Notes under the pieces: generated by a model | Databases searched by the model: none | Seen by the model: the letters and a program-made list of their open reading frames with translations, nothing else | Told to the model about the DNA's origin: nothing | Program-made: the position numbers and the translations under genes | Source of the DNA: Streptacidiphilus neutrinimicus | GTDB taxonomy: Bacteria > Actinomycetota > Actinomycetes > Streptomycetales > Streptomycetaceae | Length of the DNA: 33,624 nucleotides | Assembly (NCBI RefSeq): GCF_000787815.1 | Contig: NZ_BBPO01000076.1 | Span: forward strand, 1 to 33,624 | Direction: 5' to 3' | Shown here: positions 1 to 8,594 of the stretch, piece by piece | Layout of the letters: every line of letters starts with the position of its first letter | How positions within the stretch are numbered: the stretch's first letter is position 1

Positions 1-1060
1 GGCTCCGGCTGCTCCGGCCCCCGCTCCGGCCGCCCCGGCCCCGGCCGCGCCCGCTCCCGCCGCCCCGGCTCCGGCTCCGGCTGCCCCGGTCGCTCCGGCT
101 CCGGCTGCTCCGGCCGCCGCGGTCGAGCCGTCCGACGCCTACGTGACCCCGCTGGTCCGTAAGCTCGCCGCCGAGAACGGCATCGACCTGAACCAGGTCA
201 AGGGCACCGGCGTCGGTGGCCGTATCCGCAAGCAGGACGTGCTGGCCGCCGCCGAGGCCGCCCGCGCGACCGTCGCCGCCCCGGCCGCCGCCGCGACCGG
301 TGCCGCCAAGGCCCCGACCACCATCGCCGCCGCCTCCCCGCTGCGCGGTCAGACGGTGAAGATGACCCGCATGCGCAAGGTCATCGCCGAGAACATGGTC
401 AAGGCGCTGCAGACCGCCGCGCAGCTGACCACGGTGATCGAGGTCGACGTCACCAACATCATGCGCCTGCGCGAGCAGGCCAAGGGCGCCTTCCAGGCCC
501 GCGAGGGCGTCAAGCTCTCGCCGATGCCGTTCTTCGTGAAGGCCGCCGCCGAGGCACTCAAGTCGAACCCGGTGATCAACGCGTCGATCAACGACGACGA
601 CACAATCACCTACCACGCCGTCGAGAACATCGGCATCGCGGTCGACACCGAGCGCGGCCTGATGGTCCCGGTCATCCACGACGCGGGCGACCTCAACATC
701 GCCGGCATCGCCAAGAAGACCGCCGACCTGGCCGCCCGCACCCGGGACAACAAGGTCAAGCCGGACGAGCTGGCCGGCGGCACCTTCACCGTCACCAACA
801 CCGGTTCGCGCGGCGCGCTGTTCGACACCGCGATCTTCACGCCGCCGCAGGTCGCGATCCTGGTCGTCGGCGCGACGACCAAGCGTCCGGTCGTCATGGA
901 GACCCCGGAGCTGGGCACCACCATCGCCGTGCGCGACATGGTCTACCTGGGCCTGTCCTACGACCACCGCCTGGTGGACGGCGCCGACGCCGCCCGCTTC
1001 CTGGGCACGCTGAAGGCCCGCCTCGAAGAGGGCGCGTTCGAGGGCGACCTCGGGCTGTAG
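1..1060 (+). CDS. sucB: 2-oxoacid dehydrogenase E2 (dihydrolipoamide acyltransferase), 5'-truncated
   Basis: This is the C-terminal part of the E2 core of a 2-oxoacid dehydrogenase complex, which moves an acyl group from lipoyl-lysine to CoA. The reading frame is open from the window edge. It begins in an Ala-Pro swinging-arm linker (about bases 2-120). An E1/E3 binding domain follows ([14 protein letters not shown] ... GRIRKQDVL), then the catalytic domain ending with the active-site motif DHRLVDGA near base 960. The lipoyl domains lie upstream of the window. Streptomyces annotations usually name this gene sucB. In many actinobacteria oxoglutarate dehydrogenase carries its own fused E2 domain, so this protein may mainly serve pyruvate dehydrogenase (aceF role). 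The sequence alone does not decide between substrates. Family assignment is very secure. Confidence 0.95.
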   Translation, partial: APAAPAPAPAAPAPAAPAPAAPAPAPAAPVAPAPAAPAAAVEPSDAYVTPLVRKLAAENGIDLNQVKGTGVGGRIRKQDVLAAAEAARATVAAPAAAATGAAKAPTTIAAASPLRGQTVKMTRMRKVIAENMVKALQTAAQLTTVIEVDVTNIMRLREQAKGAFQAREGVKLSPMPFFVKAAAEALKSNPVINASINDDDTITYHAVENIGIAVDTERGLMVPVIHDAGDLNIAGIAKKTADLAARTRDNKVKPDELAGGTFTVTNTGSRGALFDTAIFTPPQVAILVVGATTKRPVVMETPELGTTIAVRDMVYLGLSYDHRLVDGADAARFLGTLKARLEEGAFEGDLGL

Positions 1061-1078
1061 TCCGCGAGAAGCACCGCG

Positions 1079-1116
1079 CCGAGAGCCCCGTCTCCCTGTG
1101 GAGACGGGGCTCTCGG
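1079..1116 (+). terminator. Perfect 17-bp hairpin after the E2 gene
   Basis: Two perfectly complementary 17-base arms (1079-1095 and 1100-1116) enclose a 4-base loop, 18 bases after the E2 stop codon. There is no clear T-run, which is usual for strong terminators in high-GC actinomycetes. It separates the E2 gene from the DUF4240 gene. Confidence 0.85.
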
Positions 1117-1165
1117 CCTGTCCCGCGTGCGTCGCGCACGCCCGGCGTGGATGCTTGAGGGCGTG

Positions 1166-1678
1166 ATGGACGAGACGGACTTCTGGCTGCTCATCGACGA
1201 GACCCGGGACAGCGCCGAGGGCGACCCGGTCGACCACGCCGACCTGCTCGTCGAACGCCTTGTCGAGCGGACGCCCGACGAGGTGCTCGACTTCGCCCGC
1301 CTCTTCGAGGCACGGATGGGCCGGGCCTGGCGGGTCGACCTGTGGGGCGCCGCCGACCTGCTGCTCGGCGGGGCCGGGGAGGAGGCCTTCGAGGCCTTCT
1401 GCGCCTGGCTGGTCGGCCAGGGTCGCGACGTCTTCGAGGGCGCCCTGGCCGACCCGGACGAGCTGTCGGACCTGGTGCCGAGCTTCGACGACGAGGAGGA
1501 CGGCGACGCCGAGGAGCTCGGCTGGGTCGCCGACCGCGCCTACGAGCAGCTCACCGGCGCCCGCCTCCCCGACCTCGGCCGCCGCGGCGGCAAGCCGCTG
1601 GGCGCCGAGTTCGACTTCGACGACCCGAAGGAGATGGAGAAGCGCTACCCGCGCCTGTGGGAGCGCTACGGAGCCTGA
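1166..1678 (+). CDS. DUF4240 domain protein
   Basis: An acidic 170-residue soluble protein with no signal peptide or membrane segment. The opening MDETDFWLLIDETR, a central helical part with FARLFEARMGRAW, and the end near YPRLWERYG match the DUF4240 family, whose function is unknown. The ATG at 1166 is chosen because TGAGG at 1156-1160 lies 5 bases upstream and family members begin with a similar Met-Asp segment. A GTG at 1163 and an ATG at 1151 are alternatives. The last 13 bases overlap tail-to-tail with the kinase gene on the other strand. A hairpin upstream suggests its own promoter. The family call is good; no role is inferred. Confidence 0.8.
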   Translation: MDETDFWLLIDETRDSAEGDPVDHADLLVERLVERTPDEVLDFARLFEARMGRAWRVDLWGAADLLLGGAGEEAFEAFCAWLVGQGRDVFEGALADPDELSDLVPSFDDEEDGDAEELGWVADRAYEQLTGARLPDLGRRGGKPLGAEFDFDDPKEMEKRYPRLWERYGA

Positions 1679-2664
1679 ACCTGAGCCTGAACCGCAGCCT
1701 GAAGCGGCGTCCGGACCGGCGCCTGGAGCGCCCGCCGGAGCTCCGCCGCGTCCGGCGGGTTGGCCCCCGCCCGCGAGACGGTGACCGCCGCCGCGGCCGT
1801 CGCCCGCCGCAGCAGTTCGGTGAGCTCCGGCGCGGTCAGCCGCGCCAGCCGCTCCCGCCGCGCGTCCCGCTCCGTCCGCTCGTGCTCCGGAGCGAGCGCG
1901 TGCAAGGAGTCGAGCGCGTCCAGGACGGCGGCCATGAAGGCGTCCCCAGCCCCGACGGTGTCGACCACCGTCACCGCGGCCGCCGGGGCGGTGACCGTGT
2001 GCGCCGCCGTGTAGGCCGCCGCGCCCGCCGCGCCCCGCGTGACCAGCACCAGTGCGACACCCATGCCGAGCCAGCGCCTCGTGACCGCCGCCTCCGGCTC
2101 CCCCGGACACAGCCAGGCCAGGTCCTCGTCGCTGGCCTTGACCACGTCCGCCGCCGCCACGCAGCGCTCCGCCTGCGCCAGGGCCGCCGATCGCTCGCCC
2201 ATCAGCGCTGGCCGCACGTTGGGGTCGTAGCTGACGGTGGCGCGGCCGCGCAGCGCCTCGGCGATCGCCAGCGCCGCCGCCGCGCCCGGCGCCGCCGCCG
2301 CGCCGATCGACCCGAGATGCACGTGCCGCACCTCCTCGGCCCGCGGTGTCACGGGCCGCAGCGTCCACGCGATGTCGAACGTGTAGGACGCCCTGCCCTC
2401 CGTGTCCAGGGAAACGACCGCGGTGGGGGTGCGCACGTCGCTCTGCCCGTCGTCCAGCAGCCGCACGCCCGCCGCGACGAGACGGGCGCGGATCAGCCCG
2501 CCCATCGCGTCGTCTCCGAGCTGGGTCAGCAGCGCGACGTCATGGCCCAGCCGGGCCAGGCCGTAGGCCACGTTGGCCGGGCTGCCGCCCGGATGCGCCA
2601 CGTCCGGCACGCCCGGCGCCCGGACGATGTCGGCCACGCTCTCACCGATCACCAGGTAGGTCAC
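1666..2664 (-). CDS. PfkB-family carbohydrate kinase
   Basis: A 332-residue ribokinase/fructokinase-type sugar kinase, expected to phosphorylate a sugar or nucleoside with ATP in the cytoplasm. The N-terminal signature GGSPANVAYGLARLG lies at about residues 26-40. The C-terminal signature DTVGAGDAF lies at about 235-243, with the catalytic Asp near 241. The GTG start at 2664 forms a GTGA overlap with the stop of the acetyltransferase upstream, so the two genes are probably translationally coupled. Fructokinase is a plausible substrate class, but the sequence does not fix it. The C-terminal tail is an odd Gln-Ala-Val-Pro repeat encoded by short CTGAAC/GCCTGA repeats that run into the 3' end of the convergent DUF4240 gene. 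Confidence 0.9.
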   Translation of the reverse strand: MTYLVIGESVADIVRAPGVPDVAHPGGSPANVAYGLARLGHDVALLTQLGDDAMGGLIRARLVAAGVRLLDDGQSDVRTPTAVVSLDTEGRASYTFDIAWTLRPVTPRAEEVRHVHLGSIGAAAAPGAAAALAIAEALRGRATVSYDPNVRPALMGERSAALAQAERCVAAADVVKASDEDLAWLCPGEPEAAVTRRWLGMGVALVLVTRGAAGAAAYTAAHTVTAPAAAVTVVDTVGAGDAFMAAVLDALDSLHALAPEHERTERDARRERLARLTAPELTELLRRATAAAAVTVSRAGANPPDAAELRRALQAPVRTPLQAAVQAQVQAP

Positions 2665-3218
2665 AGGTCGATCCCCATCAGCACGTCGTCCTGGTACTCC
2701 CCCGCCAGCAGGAACTCGCGCGGCTGCACGCCGGTCACCTCGAAGCCCGCCGTCTCGTACAGCGAGCGCGCCACCGTGTTGCCGGCCAGGACACGCAGCG
2801 TCACCCGCTCCGCGCCCTCGGCGCGGGCCCGGGCGAGGGCGGCGTGCAGCAGGGCCCGGCCGAGGCCCAGTCCGCGCGCCTCGGGGGCCACCAGCAGCCC
2901 CTGGATGGCACGGATGTGGGCGTTGCTCGGCAGCGGGGTCGGCGGCAGCACCCGCACCCAGCCCAACAGTTCGCCATGGCCCAGCGGCTCGCCCTGACCC
3001 AGCGGCTCGCCCCGGCCCTCGGCCACCAGCATGTGCTCCGGCCGGTGGCGGTCGTCCCGGAAGGCGGTGCTGTCGGGCTGCGGCGGGTCCGGGCGCTCCG
3101 ACACCTCCGACACCGTCGACCAGCACCGGTGGTCGAGCGCGTAGACGGCGTGGCCGTCTTCGGCGACCGCCGGTCGGATGACGACGCGGGTGGTGGTCTC
3201 GGAATCCACGGTGTCCAT
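2661..3218 (-). CDS. GNAT-family N-acetyltransferase
   Basis: A 185-residue acetyl-CoA-dependent acetyltransferase. The CoA-binding motif A is visible as LVAPEARGLGLGRALL, followed by the typical LYETAGFEVTG ending of the GNAT fold. The substrate is unknown. The ATG at 3218 is only 48 bases from the start of the divergent epimerase gene, so the two promoters share a very short region. No strong ribosome binding site precedes it, so a leaderless or weakly initiated message is possible. Its stop overlaps the kinase start by 4 bases. Between residues about 66 and 86 an 18-nt unit is repeated three times, inserting Gly-Glu-Pro-Leu-Gly repeats in front of a beta strand; this looks like a recent expansion. 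Confidence 0.88.
   Translation of the reverse strand: MDTVDSETTTRVVIRPAVAEDGHAVYALDHRCWSTVSEVSERPDPPQPDSTAFRDDRHRPEHMLVAEGRGEPLGQGEPLGHGELLGWVRVLPPTPLPSNAHIRAIQGLLVAPEARGLGLGRALLHAALARARAEGAERVTLRVLAGNTVARSLYETAGFEVTGVQPREFLLAGEYQDDVLMGIDL
2962..3015 (-). repeat. 18-nt tandem repeat, three copies, inside the GNAT gene
   Basis: Copies at 2962-2979, 2980-2997 and 2998-3015 encode GEPLGQ, GEPLGH and GELLGW on the minus strand. The last two copies in plus-strand order differ at only a few bases. The repeat length keeps the frame, so copy-number change would lengthen or shorten a surface loop without breaking the gene. Confidence 0.85.
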
Positions 3219-3266
3219 GGCCGGAGCCTACGCGCTCCTTAAGGTGCCAACTGCTTGAATATCGGC

Positions 3267-4166
3267 ATGCGCATCGCGGTCACCGGTTCGACCGGGCTCA
3301 TCGGCTCCGCCCTGGTCCGTTCGCTGCTGGACGACGGGCACGAGGTGGTCCGTCTGGTCCGGCGCGAGCCGCAGGAGCGTGAGGACGGCTCCGTGGAGGT
3401 GCGCTGGAACCCGCCGCTGCGGGCCGTCGACCGCAAGGGACTGGAGGGCGTCGACGCCGCGGTCAACCTGGCCGGCGCCGGGATCGGCGACCGCCGCTGG
3501 ACCGCCGCCTACAAGCGCACCCTGCGCGACAGCCGCGTCCTCGGCACGCAGACCCTGGCCGACGCGCTGGCCGGGCTGGAGAAGCGCCCGCGGGTGCTGG
3601 TCTCCGCCTCCGCCACCGGCTACTACGGCCAGACGGGTGACACCGTCATCGACGAGGACGCCCCGCCCGGCGACGACTTCCTCGCGCGGCTGTGCGTCGA
3701 GTGGGAGGAAGCCGCTGCGCCCGCCGCCGAGGCGGGGATCCGCGTCGCCCACCCACGCAGCGGCATCGTGGTCGACGCGGGGGGCGGCGCGTTCGCGCGG
3801 CTGCTGCCGCTGTTCAAGCTCGGCCTCGGCGGCCGGATGGGCAACGGCCAGCAGTACTGGAGCTTCATCTCGCTGCGCGACGAGGTCGCCGCGATCCGGC
3901 ATCTGATCGACACCGACCGCCTGAGCGGTCCGTTCAACCTGACCGCGCCGGTGCCGGTGACCAACGCCGAGATCACCACCGCCCTCGGCCGGGCGCTGCG
4001 ACGGCCCGCGACGCTCCCGGTGCCGGAGTTCGCGCTGCGGGCCGCGCTGGGCGAGATGGCGATCGAGGTCGTCGGCAGCCACCGCGTGGTGCCGCGGCGG
4101 CTGCTCGACTCCGGTTTCCGCTTCGCCCACGCCACCATCGACCAGGCGGTCGCGGCGGCGCTCTGA
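3267..4166 (+). CDS. TIGR01777-family NAD(P)-dependent epimerase/dehydratase-like protein
   Basis: A 299-residue short-chain dehydrogenase-like protein of the TIGR01777 (YfcH/SulA-like) family. The Rossmann motif TGSTGLIGSALV is at residues 6-17. SASATGYYGQTGD carries the family tyrosine region. The C-terminal DUF1731-type helical domain contains VVGSHRVVPRRLLDSGFRF. Substrate and role are unknown. The ATG at 3267 is preferred over the upstream TTG at 3255 because homologues begin MRIAVTGSTG. No good ribosome binding site is seen. An AT-rich stretch (TTGAATAT, 3255-3262) close to the ATG is compatible with a leaderless start. This gene lies just upstream of lipB in many streptomycetes; here a large block including the nitrate locus intervenes. 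Confidence 0.88.
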   Translation: MRIAVTGSTGLIGSALVRSLLDDGHEVVRLVRREPQEREDGSVEVRWNPPLRAVDRKGLEGVDAAVNLAGAGIGDRRWTAAYKRTLRDSRVLGTQTLADALAGLEKRPRVLVSASATGYYGQTGDTVIDEDAPPGDDFLARLCVEWEEAAAPAAEAGIRVAHPRSGIVVDAGGGAFARLLPLFKLGLGGRMGNGQQYWSFISLRDEVAAIRHLIDTDRLSGPFNLTAPVPVTNAEITTALGRALRRPATLPVPEFALRAALGEMAIEVVGSHRVVPRRLLDSGFRFAHATIDQAVAAAL

Positions 4167-4235
4167 GGCCGGTCCGTGGGTGGCCGGTCCGTTGCTGCGA
4201 GGCTCGTTGCTGGCGGGCCCGGTGCTGGCAGGCCC

Positions 4236-5573
4236 TCAGATCCCCTGGGGCCGGTCGGCGCCGGGGCGGAGGTAGACCGCCCAGGTGACCAGCGAGCAGA
4301 CCGCGTAGGCGGCCAGGAAGGCCAGGTAGGCGGCGTCACCGTTGCCGGTGGCCTGGAACGACTGGCGGAAGGCCAGATTGACCAGCACCCCGCCGAAGGC
4401 GCCGATCGCGCCCGCCAGCCCGATCAGCCCCGAGGCCCGACGCCGGGCCTCCTCCTCCGTGGCCGCCCTCACCTGGAAGATCGCCGGGATCATCTTGTAG
4501 GTCGAGCCGTTGCCCAGACCGCTGAGCACGAACAGCGCCACGAACCCGGCCAGGAACAGCGGCAGCGACCTCGCGTGCGAGGCTGCCAGCACCGTCGCCG
4601 CGCCCACCGCCATCAGCGCGAAGGTCGCCAGCGTGATCCTCGCGCCGCCGTAACGGTCCGCCAGCCGTCCGCCGACCGGCCGCACCAGCGAACCGAGCAG
4701 CGGCCCGAGGAAGGTCAGGCAGGCGGCCTTCACCGGGGTGTCGAACTGCTGGTGGAACTGCACCTGCAGCACCTGCCCGAAGGCGAAGCCGAAGCCGATG
4801 AAGCTGCCGAAGGTGCCGATGTAGAGCAGCGACATCACCCAGCTGTGCGGCTCCAGCGCGACGTCGCGCAGCGCGTGCCGGTCGTTCCTCGGCGTGCCGA
4901 GGTTGTCCATCCGCAGGGCCGCGCCGAGCGCCGCGAGGACGATCAGCGGCAGGTACACCAGCGGCACCAGGCGCGGGTGCGCGGCCCCTGCGGTGGCCAG
5001 CACCGCGAGGCCGACCAACTGCACGACCGGGACCCCGAGGTTGCCGCCGCCCGCGTTGATCCCGAGCGCCCAGCCCTTGAGCCGCTGCGGGTAGAAGGCG
5101 TTGATGTTGGCCATCGAGGAGGCGAAGTTGCCGCCGCCGACGCCCGCGACGCAGGCCACCGCCAGCAGCGTCCCGTAGGAGACGCCCGGGTGCAGCACGA
5201 CGCCGGCCAGGACCGTCGGCACCAGCAGCAGCGTCGCACTGAAGACGGTCCAGTTGCGGCCGCCGAAGCGCGCCACCGCGTAGGTGTAGGGCAGCCGCAG
5301 CACCGCGCCGAGCGCGGTCGGCACCGCGGTGAGGGTGAACTTGCCCGCGGCGTCGACGTGGTAGGCCGGGCCGAGAAAGAGCACCAGTACCGACCAGAGA
5401 CTCCACACCGAGAAGCCGATGTGCTCCGACAGGACGGAGAAGACCAGGTTGCGCCGGGCGACCCTGGCTCCGGCCTCGGCCCAGAAGTCCTCGTCCTCGG
5501 GCCGCCACTCGGTGATGGCACGGGTTCTGGCAGGGGCGGCGACGGTGGCCTCCGCCACCGGGACGGCGGTCAC
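4236..5573 (-). CDS. narK: NarK-type nitrate/nitrite MFS transporter
   Basis: A 445-residue major-facilitator transporter of the nitrate/nitrite porter family. It carries the family signature split over GVGGGNFASSMANI, FYPQRLKGWALG and INAGGGNLGVP, and a second Gly-rich signature (FVLSGLGNGSTYKMIP) in the C-terminal half. About twelve hydrophobic segments can be seen. The GTG start at 5573 overlaps the nirD stop by 4 bases (GTGA), so it is the last gene of the nas-nir operon and is probably coupled to nirD. In this context it most likely imports nitrate for assimilation or exports surplus nitrite; sequence alone does not give the direction. It is convergent with the epimerase gene across 69 bp that contain short GGCCGGTCCGT direct repeats. 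Confidence 0.95.
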   Translation of the reverse strand: MTAVPVAEATVAAPARTRAITEWRPEDEDFWAEAGARVARRNLVFSVLSEHIGFSVWSLWSVLVLFLGPAYHVDAAGKFTLTAVPTALGAVLRLPYTYAVARFGGRNWTVFSATLLLVPTVLAGVVLHPGVSYGTLLAVACVAGVGGGNFASSMANINAFYPQRLKGWALGINAGGGNLGVPVVQLVGLAVLATAGAAHPRLVPLVYLPLIVLAALGAALRMDNLGTPRNDRHALRDVALEPHSWVMSLLYIGTFGSFIGFGFAFGQVLQVQFHQQFDTPVKAACLTFLGPLLGSLVRPVGGRLADRYGGARITLATFALMAVGAATVLAASHARSLPLFLAGFVALFVLSGLGNGSTYKMIPAIFQVRAATEEEARRRASGLIGLAGAIGAFGGVLVNLAFRQSFQATGNGDAAYLAFLAAYAVCSLVTWAVYLRPGADRPQGI

Positions 5574-5974
5574 GGGGCGCCCTCCGTCGCCGCGACGCGC
5601 ACGGCCCAGACCCGCAGCACCGCGGGCCGCCCGTCGGGCGCCGTCTCCTCGTCGAGGCAGCGCCCGTCGCGCAGGTCGAAAACGTGCTTGTACATCGGCG
5701 AGGCGACCGTCGGAACCCCGTCCCGGCTGCCCACGATGCCGCGCGAGAGCACGTACGCCCCGCTGAACGGGTCGCGGTTGTCCACCGCGTAGAGCGCGCC
5801 GGACCGGTCGCGGAAGACCGCGACCTGTGCGCCTCCCGCGCTCAGTGCGGCCACGCCGCGCCCCGGGGTCAGCTCCTGGTAGTCGCAAACGCGGGTCCAG
5901 GTCCGGCCGTCGAGGATCTCCACCATGCCGGTCGTCGCGTCGGTCGCGGGGGGCCTGATCAGCATCTCGGTCAT
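5570..5974 (-). CDS. nirD: Nitrite reductase small subunit
   Basis: A 134-residue Rieske-like small subunit of assimilatory NADH-nitrite reductase. The fold is recognisable from DGRTWTRVCDYQEL, a central VDNRDPFSGAYVLSRG and ASPMYKHVFDLRDGRC. As in other NirD proteins, the paired Cys-His ligands of a true Rieske cluster are absent, so it is a structural partner of NirB and not an iron-sulfur carrier. The ATG at 5974 follows GGAG by about 6 bases. The nirB stop ends 13 bases upstream, and the nirD stop overlaps the narK GTG by 4 bases, so all are co-transcribed. Confidence 0.95.
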   Translation of the reverse strand: MTEMLIRPPATDATTGMVEILDGRTWTRVCDYQELTPGRGVAALSAGGAQVAVFRDRSGALYAVDNRDPFSGAYVLSRGIVGSRDGVPTVASPMYKHVFDLRDGRCLDEETAPDGRPAVLRVWAVRVAATEGAP

Positions 5975-5987
5975 GCCCGGTCTCCAA

Positions 5988-8594
5988 TCATGCGGTGTGC
6001 ACCTCCAGTCGGGGGCCGGCGACCAGCGCCGGGGTGAGGATCCGCCCGTCCTCGTGGGGGCGGGCGGGGCGGATCTGGCCGCGCTCGGGGACGAAGGTCA
6101 CGGCCGGGTCGGGCGTACCCGGGGCGTTCACGAAGGAGGTGAAGCGCCGCAGGCGGTCGGGGTCGGCGAGCACGGCGGCCCACTCGTCCTGGTAGGCGTC
6201 GACGTGGCGGGCCATCAGCGCGTCCAGCTCGGCGCAGATGCCCAGCGAGTCCTCCAGCACCACCTGCCGGACGTGCTCCAGGCCGCCCTCGATCCGGTCC
6301 AGCCAGACCGAGGTGCGCTCCAGCCGGTCGGCGGTGCGGATGTAGAACATCAGGAAGCGGTCGATCGTCCTGAGCAGCGTCTCCTTGTCCAGGTCCGCCG
6401 CCAGCAGGTCGGCGTGACGCGGGGTCATACCGCCGTTGCCGCCGATGTAGAGGTTCCATCCGGCGGAGGTGGCGATCACGCCGAAGTCCTTGCTCTGGGC
6501 CTCGGCGCACTCGCGGGCGCAGCCGGAGACGGCGGCCTTCAGCTTGTGCGGTGAGCGCAGGCCCCGGTAGCGCAGCTCCAGCTCGATGGCCAGGCCGACG
6601 GAGTCCTGCACGCCGTAGCGGCACCAGGTCTCCCCCACACAGGACTTCACTGTGCGCAGCGACTTGCCGTAGGCGTGGCCGGACTCGAAGCCCGCGTCCA
6701 CCAGCCGCCGCCAGATCCGCGGGAGCTGGTCGACGCTCGCGCCGAAGAGGTCGATCCGCTGGCCGCCGGTGATCTTGGTGTAGAGGCCGTGGTCACGGGC
6801 GATCTCGCCGATGGTGATCAGCCCCTCGGGGGTGATCTCGCCGCCGGGGATGCGCGGGACGACAGAGTAGGAGCCGTTGCGCTGCAGGTTGGCCAGGAAG
6901 TGGTCGTTGGTGTCCTGCAGCGCGCCCTGCTCGCCGTCGAGGATGTGGCCGCCCGCGAGGCCGGCCAGGATGGAGGCGACGGCCGGCTTGCAGACGTCGC
7001 AGCCGTCGCCGCCGCGCCCGTGGCGGTCCAGCAGCTCGGAGAAGGTGCCGATGCCCGCCACCCGCACGATCTCGTACAGGTCCGCGCGCGTGTGCGCGAA
7101 GTGCTCGCACAGACTCCTGTCGACGGTGACGCCGCCCGCCTCCAGCTCCTCGGTGACGATCGTGCCGAGCAGCTTCACGCAGGAGCCGCAGCCTGTCCCC
7201 GCCTTGGTGCACTTCTTGACCTCGGGCACGGTGGTGCAGCCCTGGTCGTGGACGGCGGCCCGGATCTCGCCCTTGCTGACGTTGTGGCAGGAGCAGACCA
7301 CCGCCTCGTCCGGCAGCGCGATGGGCCCGGAGGCCGGGGCCAGACCGGAGGGCAGCACCAGCTGCTCCGGCGCCGTCTGCAGCGGGTTGCCGCCCATCGC
7401 CAGCGGCCGCAGCAGCCCGTACGCCTCGGTGTCGCCGACCAGCACCCCGCCGAGCAGCTGCCCCTGGGCGCCGATCACCAGCTTCTTGTAGATCCCGGCC
7501 CGGCTGTCGCTGTACAGCACGTCGACCGCGCCCTCGGTCGCGCCGTGCGCGTCGCCGAAGCTGGCCACGTCCACCCCGAGCAGCTTGAGCCTGGTGGAGG
7601 TGTCGGCGCCGGTGAAGCGGTGTTCCTCCCGCAGCTCCTGGTCCCGTCCCCCGGCGAGCGAGCGGGCCGCGGTCTCGGCCATCTGGTAGCCGGGGGCGAC
7701 CAGGCCGTAGACCCGGCCGTCGGCCGCCAGCGCGCACTCGCCGATGGCGTAGACGTGCGGGTCACGGGTGCGGCAGCGCTCGTCGACCACGATGCCGCCG
7801 CGCTCGCCCACCGGCAGAGCGCACGCGCGGGCCAGCTGGTCGCGCGGCCGCACGCCCGCCGAGAAGATCACCAGGTCAGCGGCCAGCTCCCGCCCGTCCG
7901 AGAGGCCCATCGCACGCACCCGGCCGTCCTCGCCGATGAGGATCGCCTGGGTGCCCGCGCCGGTGTGGACGCGGACGCCCAGGCCCTCGATCTTGCGCTG
8001 GAGCAGCCTGCCGCCGCCCTCGTCGACCTGGAGCGCCATCAGCCGCGGCGCGAACTCCACGACGTGCGTCGTCAGGCCCAGCGCGGTCAGTGCGCCCGCC
8101 GCCTCCAGCCCCAGCAACCCGCCGCCGACGACCACGCCGACGCCGCCGGGCCCGAGCCGCTCCGCCTCGTCGCGGATCCGCTCCAGGTCCTCGATGGTGC
8201 GGTAGACGTGGCAGCCGGCCGCGTCATGGCCGGGGACCGGCGGCATGAACGGGTAGGAGCCCGTCGCCAGCACCAGCGCGTCGTAGCGCAGCACCGCGCC
8301 GGAGCCGCAGGTGACGGTGCGCGCGGCCCGGTCGACGACGGTCGCCGGGTCGGCGAGCCGCAGGTCGATGCCGTGCTCGGCGAGGAAGCCGGTCGGGGCG
8401 AGCGACAGCTCCTCCGCGCTGGTGCCGGAGAACCATGAGGTCAGGTGCACCCGGTCGTAGGCGGCGCGGGGCTCCTCCGCCAGCACGGTGATCCGCCACT
8501 CGGCGGCGCCCGGCTGCTCGACGAAGGCCTCGAGGAAGCGCTGGCCGACCATGCCGTGGCCGACCAGGACGAGGTCTTGGAGTTGGGTCGTCAT
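5988..8594 (-). CDS. nirB: NADH-dependent assimilatory nitrite reductase, large subunit
   Basis: An 868-residue enzyme that reduces nitrite to ammonium with NAD(P)H in the cytoplasm, full length for the family. The N-terminal half is an FAD/NAD(P) oxidoreductase (VGHGMVGQRF at about 11-20; GGGLLGLEAAGAL). A BFD-like [2Fe-2S] domain follows, with CxC at Cys434/Cys436 and CxxC at Cys469/Cys472. The C-terminal siroheme half carries Cys652-x5-Cys658 and Cys692-x3-Cys696, the classic ligands of the coupled [4Fe-4S]-siroheme centre. All expected cofactor ligands are present. The ATG overlaps the stop of the preceding FAD reductase (ATGA). The chelatase gene on the other arm of the locus would supply its siroheme. 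Confidence 0.97.
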   Translation of the reverse strand: MTTQLQDLVLVGHGMVGQRFLEAFVEQPGAAEWRITVLAEEPRAAYDRVHLTSWFSGTSAEELSLAPTGFLAEHGIDLRLADPATVVDRAARTVTCGSGAVLRYDALVLATGSYPFMPPVPGHDAAGCHVYRTIEDLERIRDEAERLGPGGVGVVVGGGLLGLEAAGALTALGLTTHVVEFAPRLMALQVDEGGGRLLQRKIEGLGVRVHTGAGTQAILIGEDGRVRAMGLSDGRELAADLVIFSAGVRPRDQLARACALPVGERGGIVVDERCRTRDPHVYAIGECALAADGRVYGLVAPGYQMAETAARSLAGGRDQELREEHRFTGADTSTRLKLLGVDVASFGDAHGATEGAVDVLYSDSRAGIYKKLVIGAQGQLLGGVLVGDTEAYGLLRPLAMGGNPLQTAPEQLVLPSGLAPASGPIALPDEAVVCSCHNVSKGEIRAAVHDQGCTTVPEVKKCTKAGTGCGSCVKLLGTIVTEELEAGGVTVDRSLCEHFAHTRADLYEIVRVAGIGTFSELLDRHGRGGDGCDVCKPAVASILAGLAGGHILDGEQGALQDTNDHFLANLQRNGSYSVVPRIPGGEITPEGLITIGEIARDHGLYTKITGGQRIDLFGASVDQLPRIWRRLVDAGFESGHAYGKSLRTVKSCVGETWCRYGVQDSVGLAIELELRYRGLRSPHKLKAAVSGCARECAEAQSKDFGVIATSAGWNLYIGGNGGMTPRHADLLAADLDKETLLRTIDRFLMFYIRTADRLERTSVWLDRIEGGLEHVRQVVLEDSLGICAELDALMARHVDAYQDEWAAVLADPDRLRRFTSFVNAPGTPDPAVTFVPERGQIRPARPHEDGRILTPALVAGPRLEVHTA

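Noticed and set aside
4176-5792. 538-residue open frame on the plus strand
   Set aside because: Antisense to narK and nirD, low-complexity Arg/His/Gln composition, no motifs.
4236-5987. 583-residue version of the narK frame
   Set aside because: The first part is an out-of-frame reading of nirD; conserved NarK sequence begins after the GTG at 5573.
6675-8438. 587-residue open frame on the plus strand
   Set aside because: It is antisense to nirB, which has every cofactor ligand. The translation is His/Asp/Arg/Gly-rich with no recognisable domain, the usual shadow of a high-GC gene.
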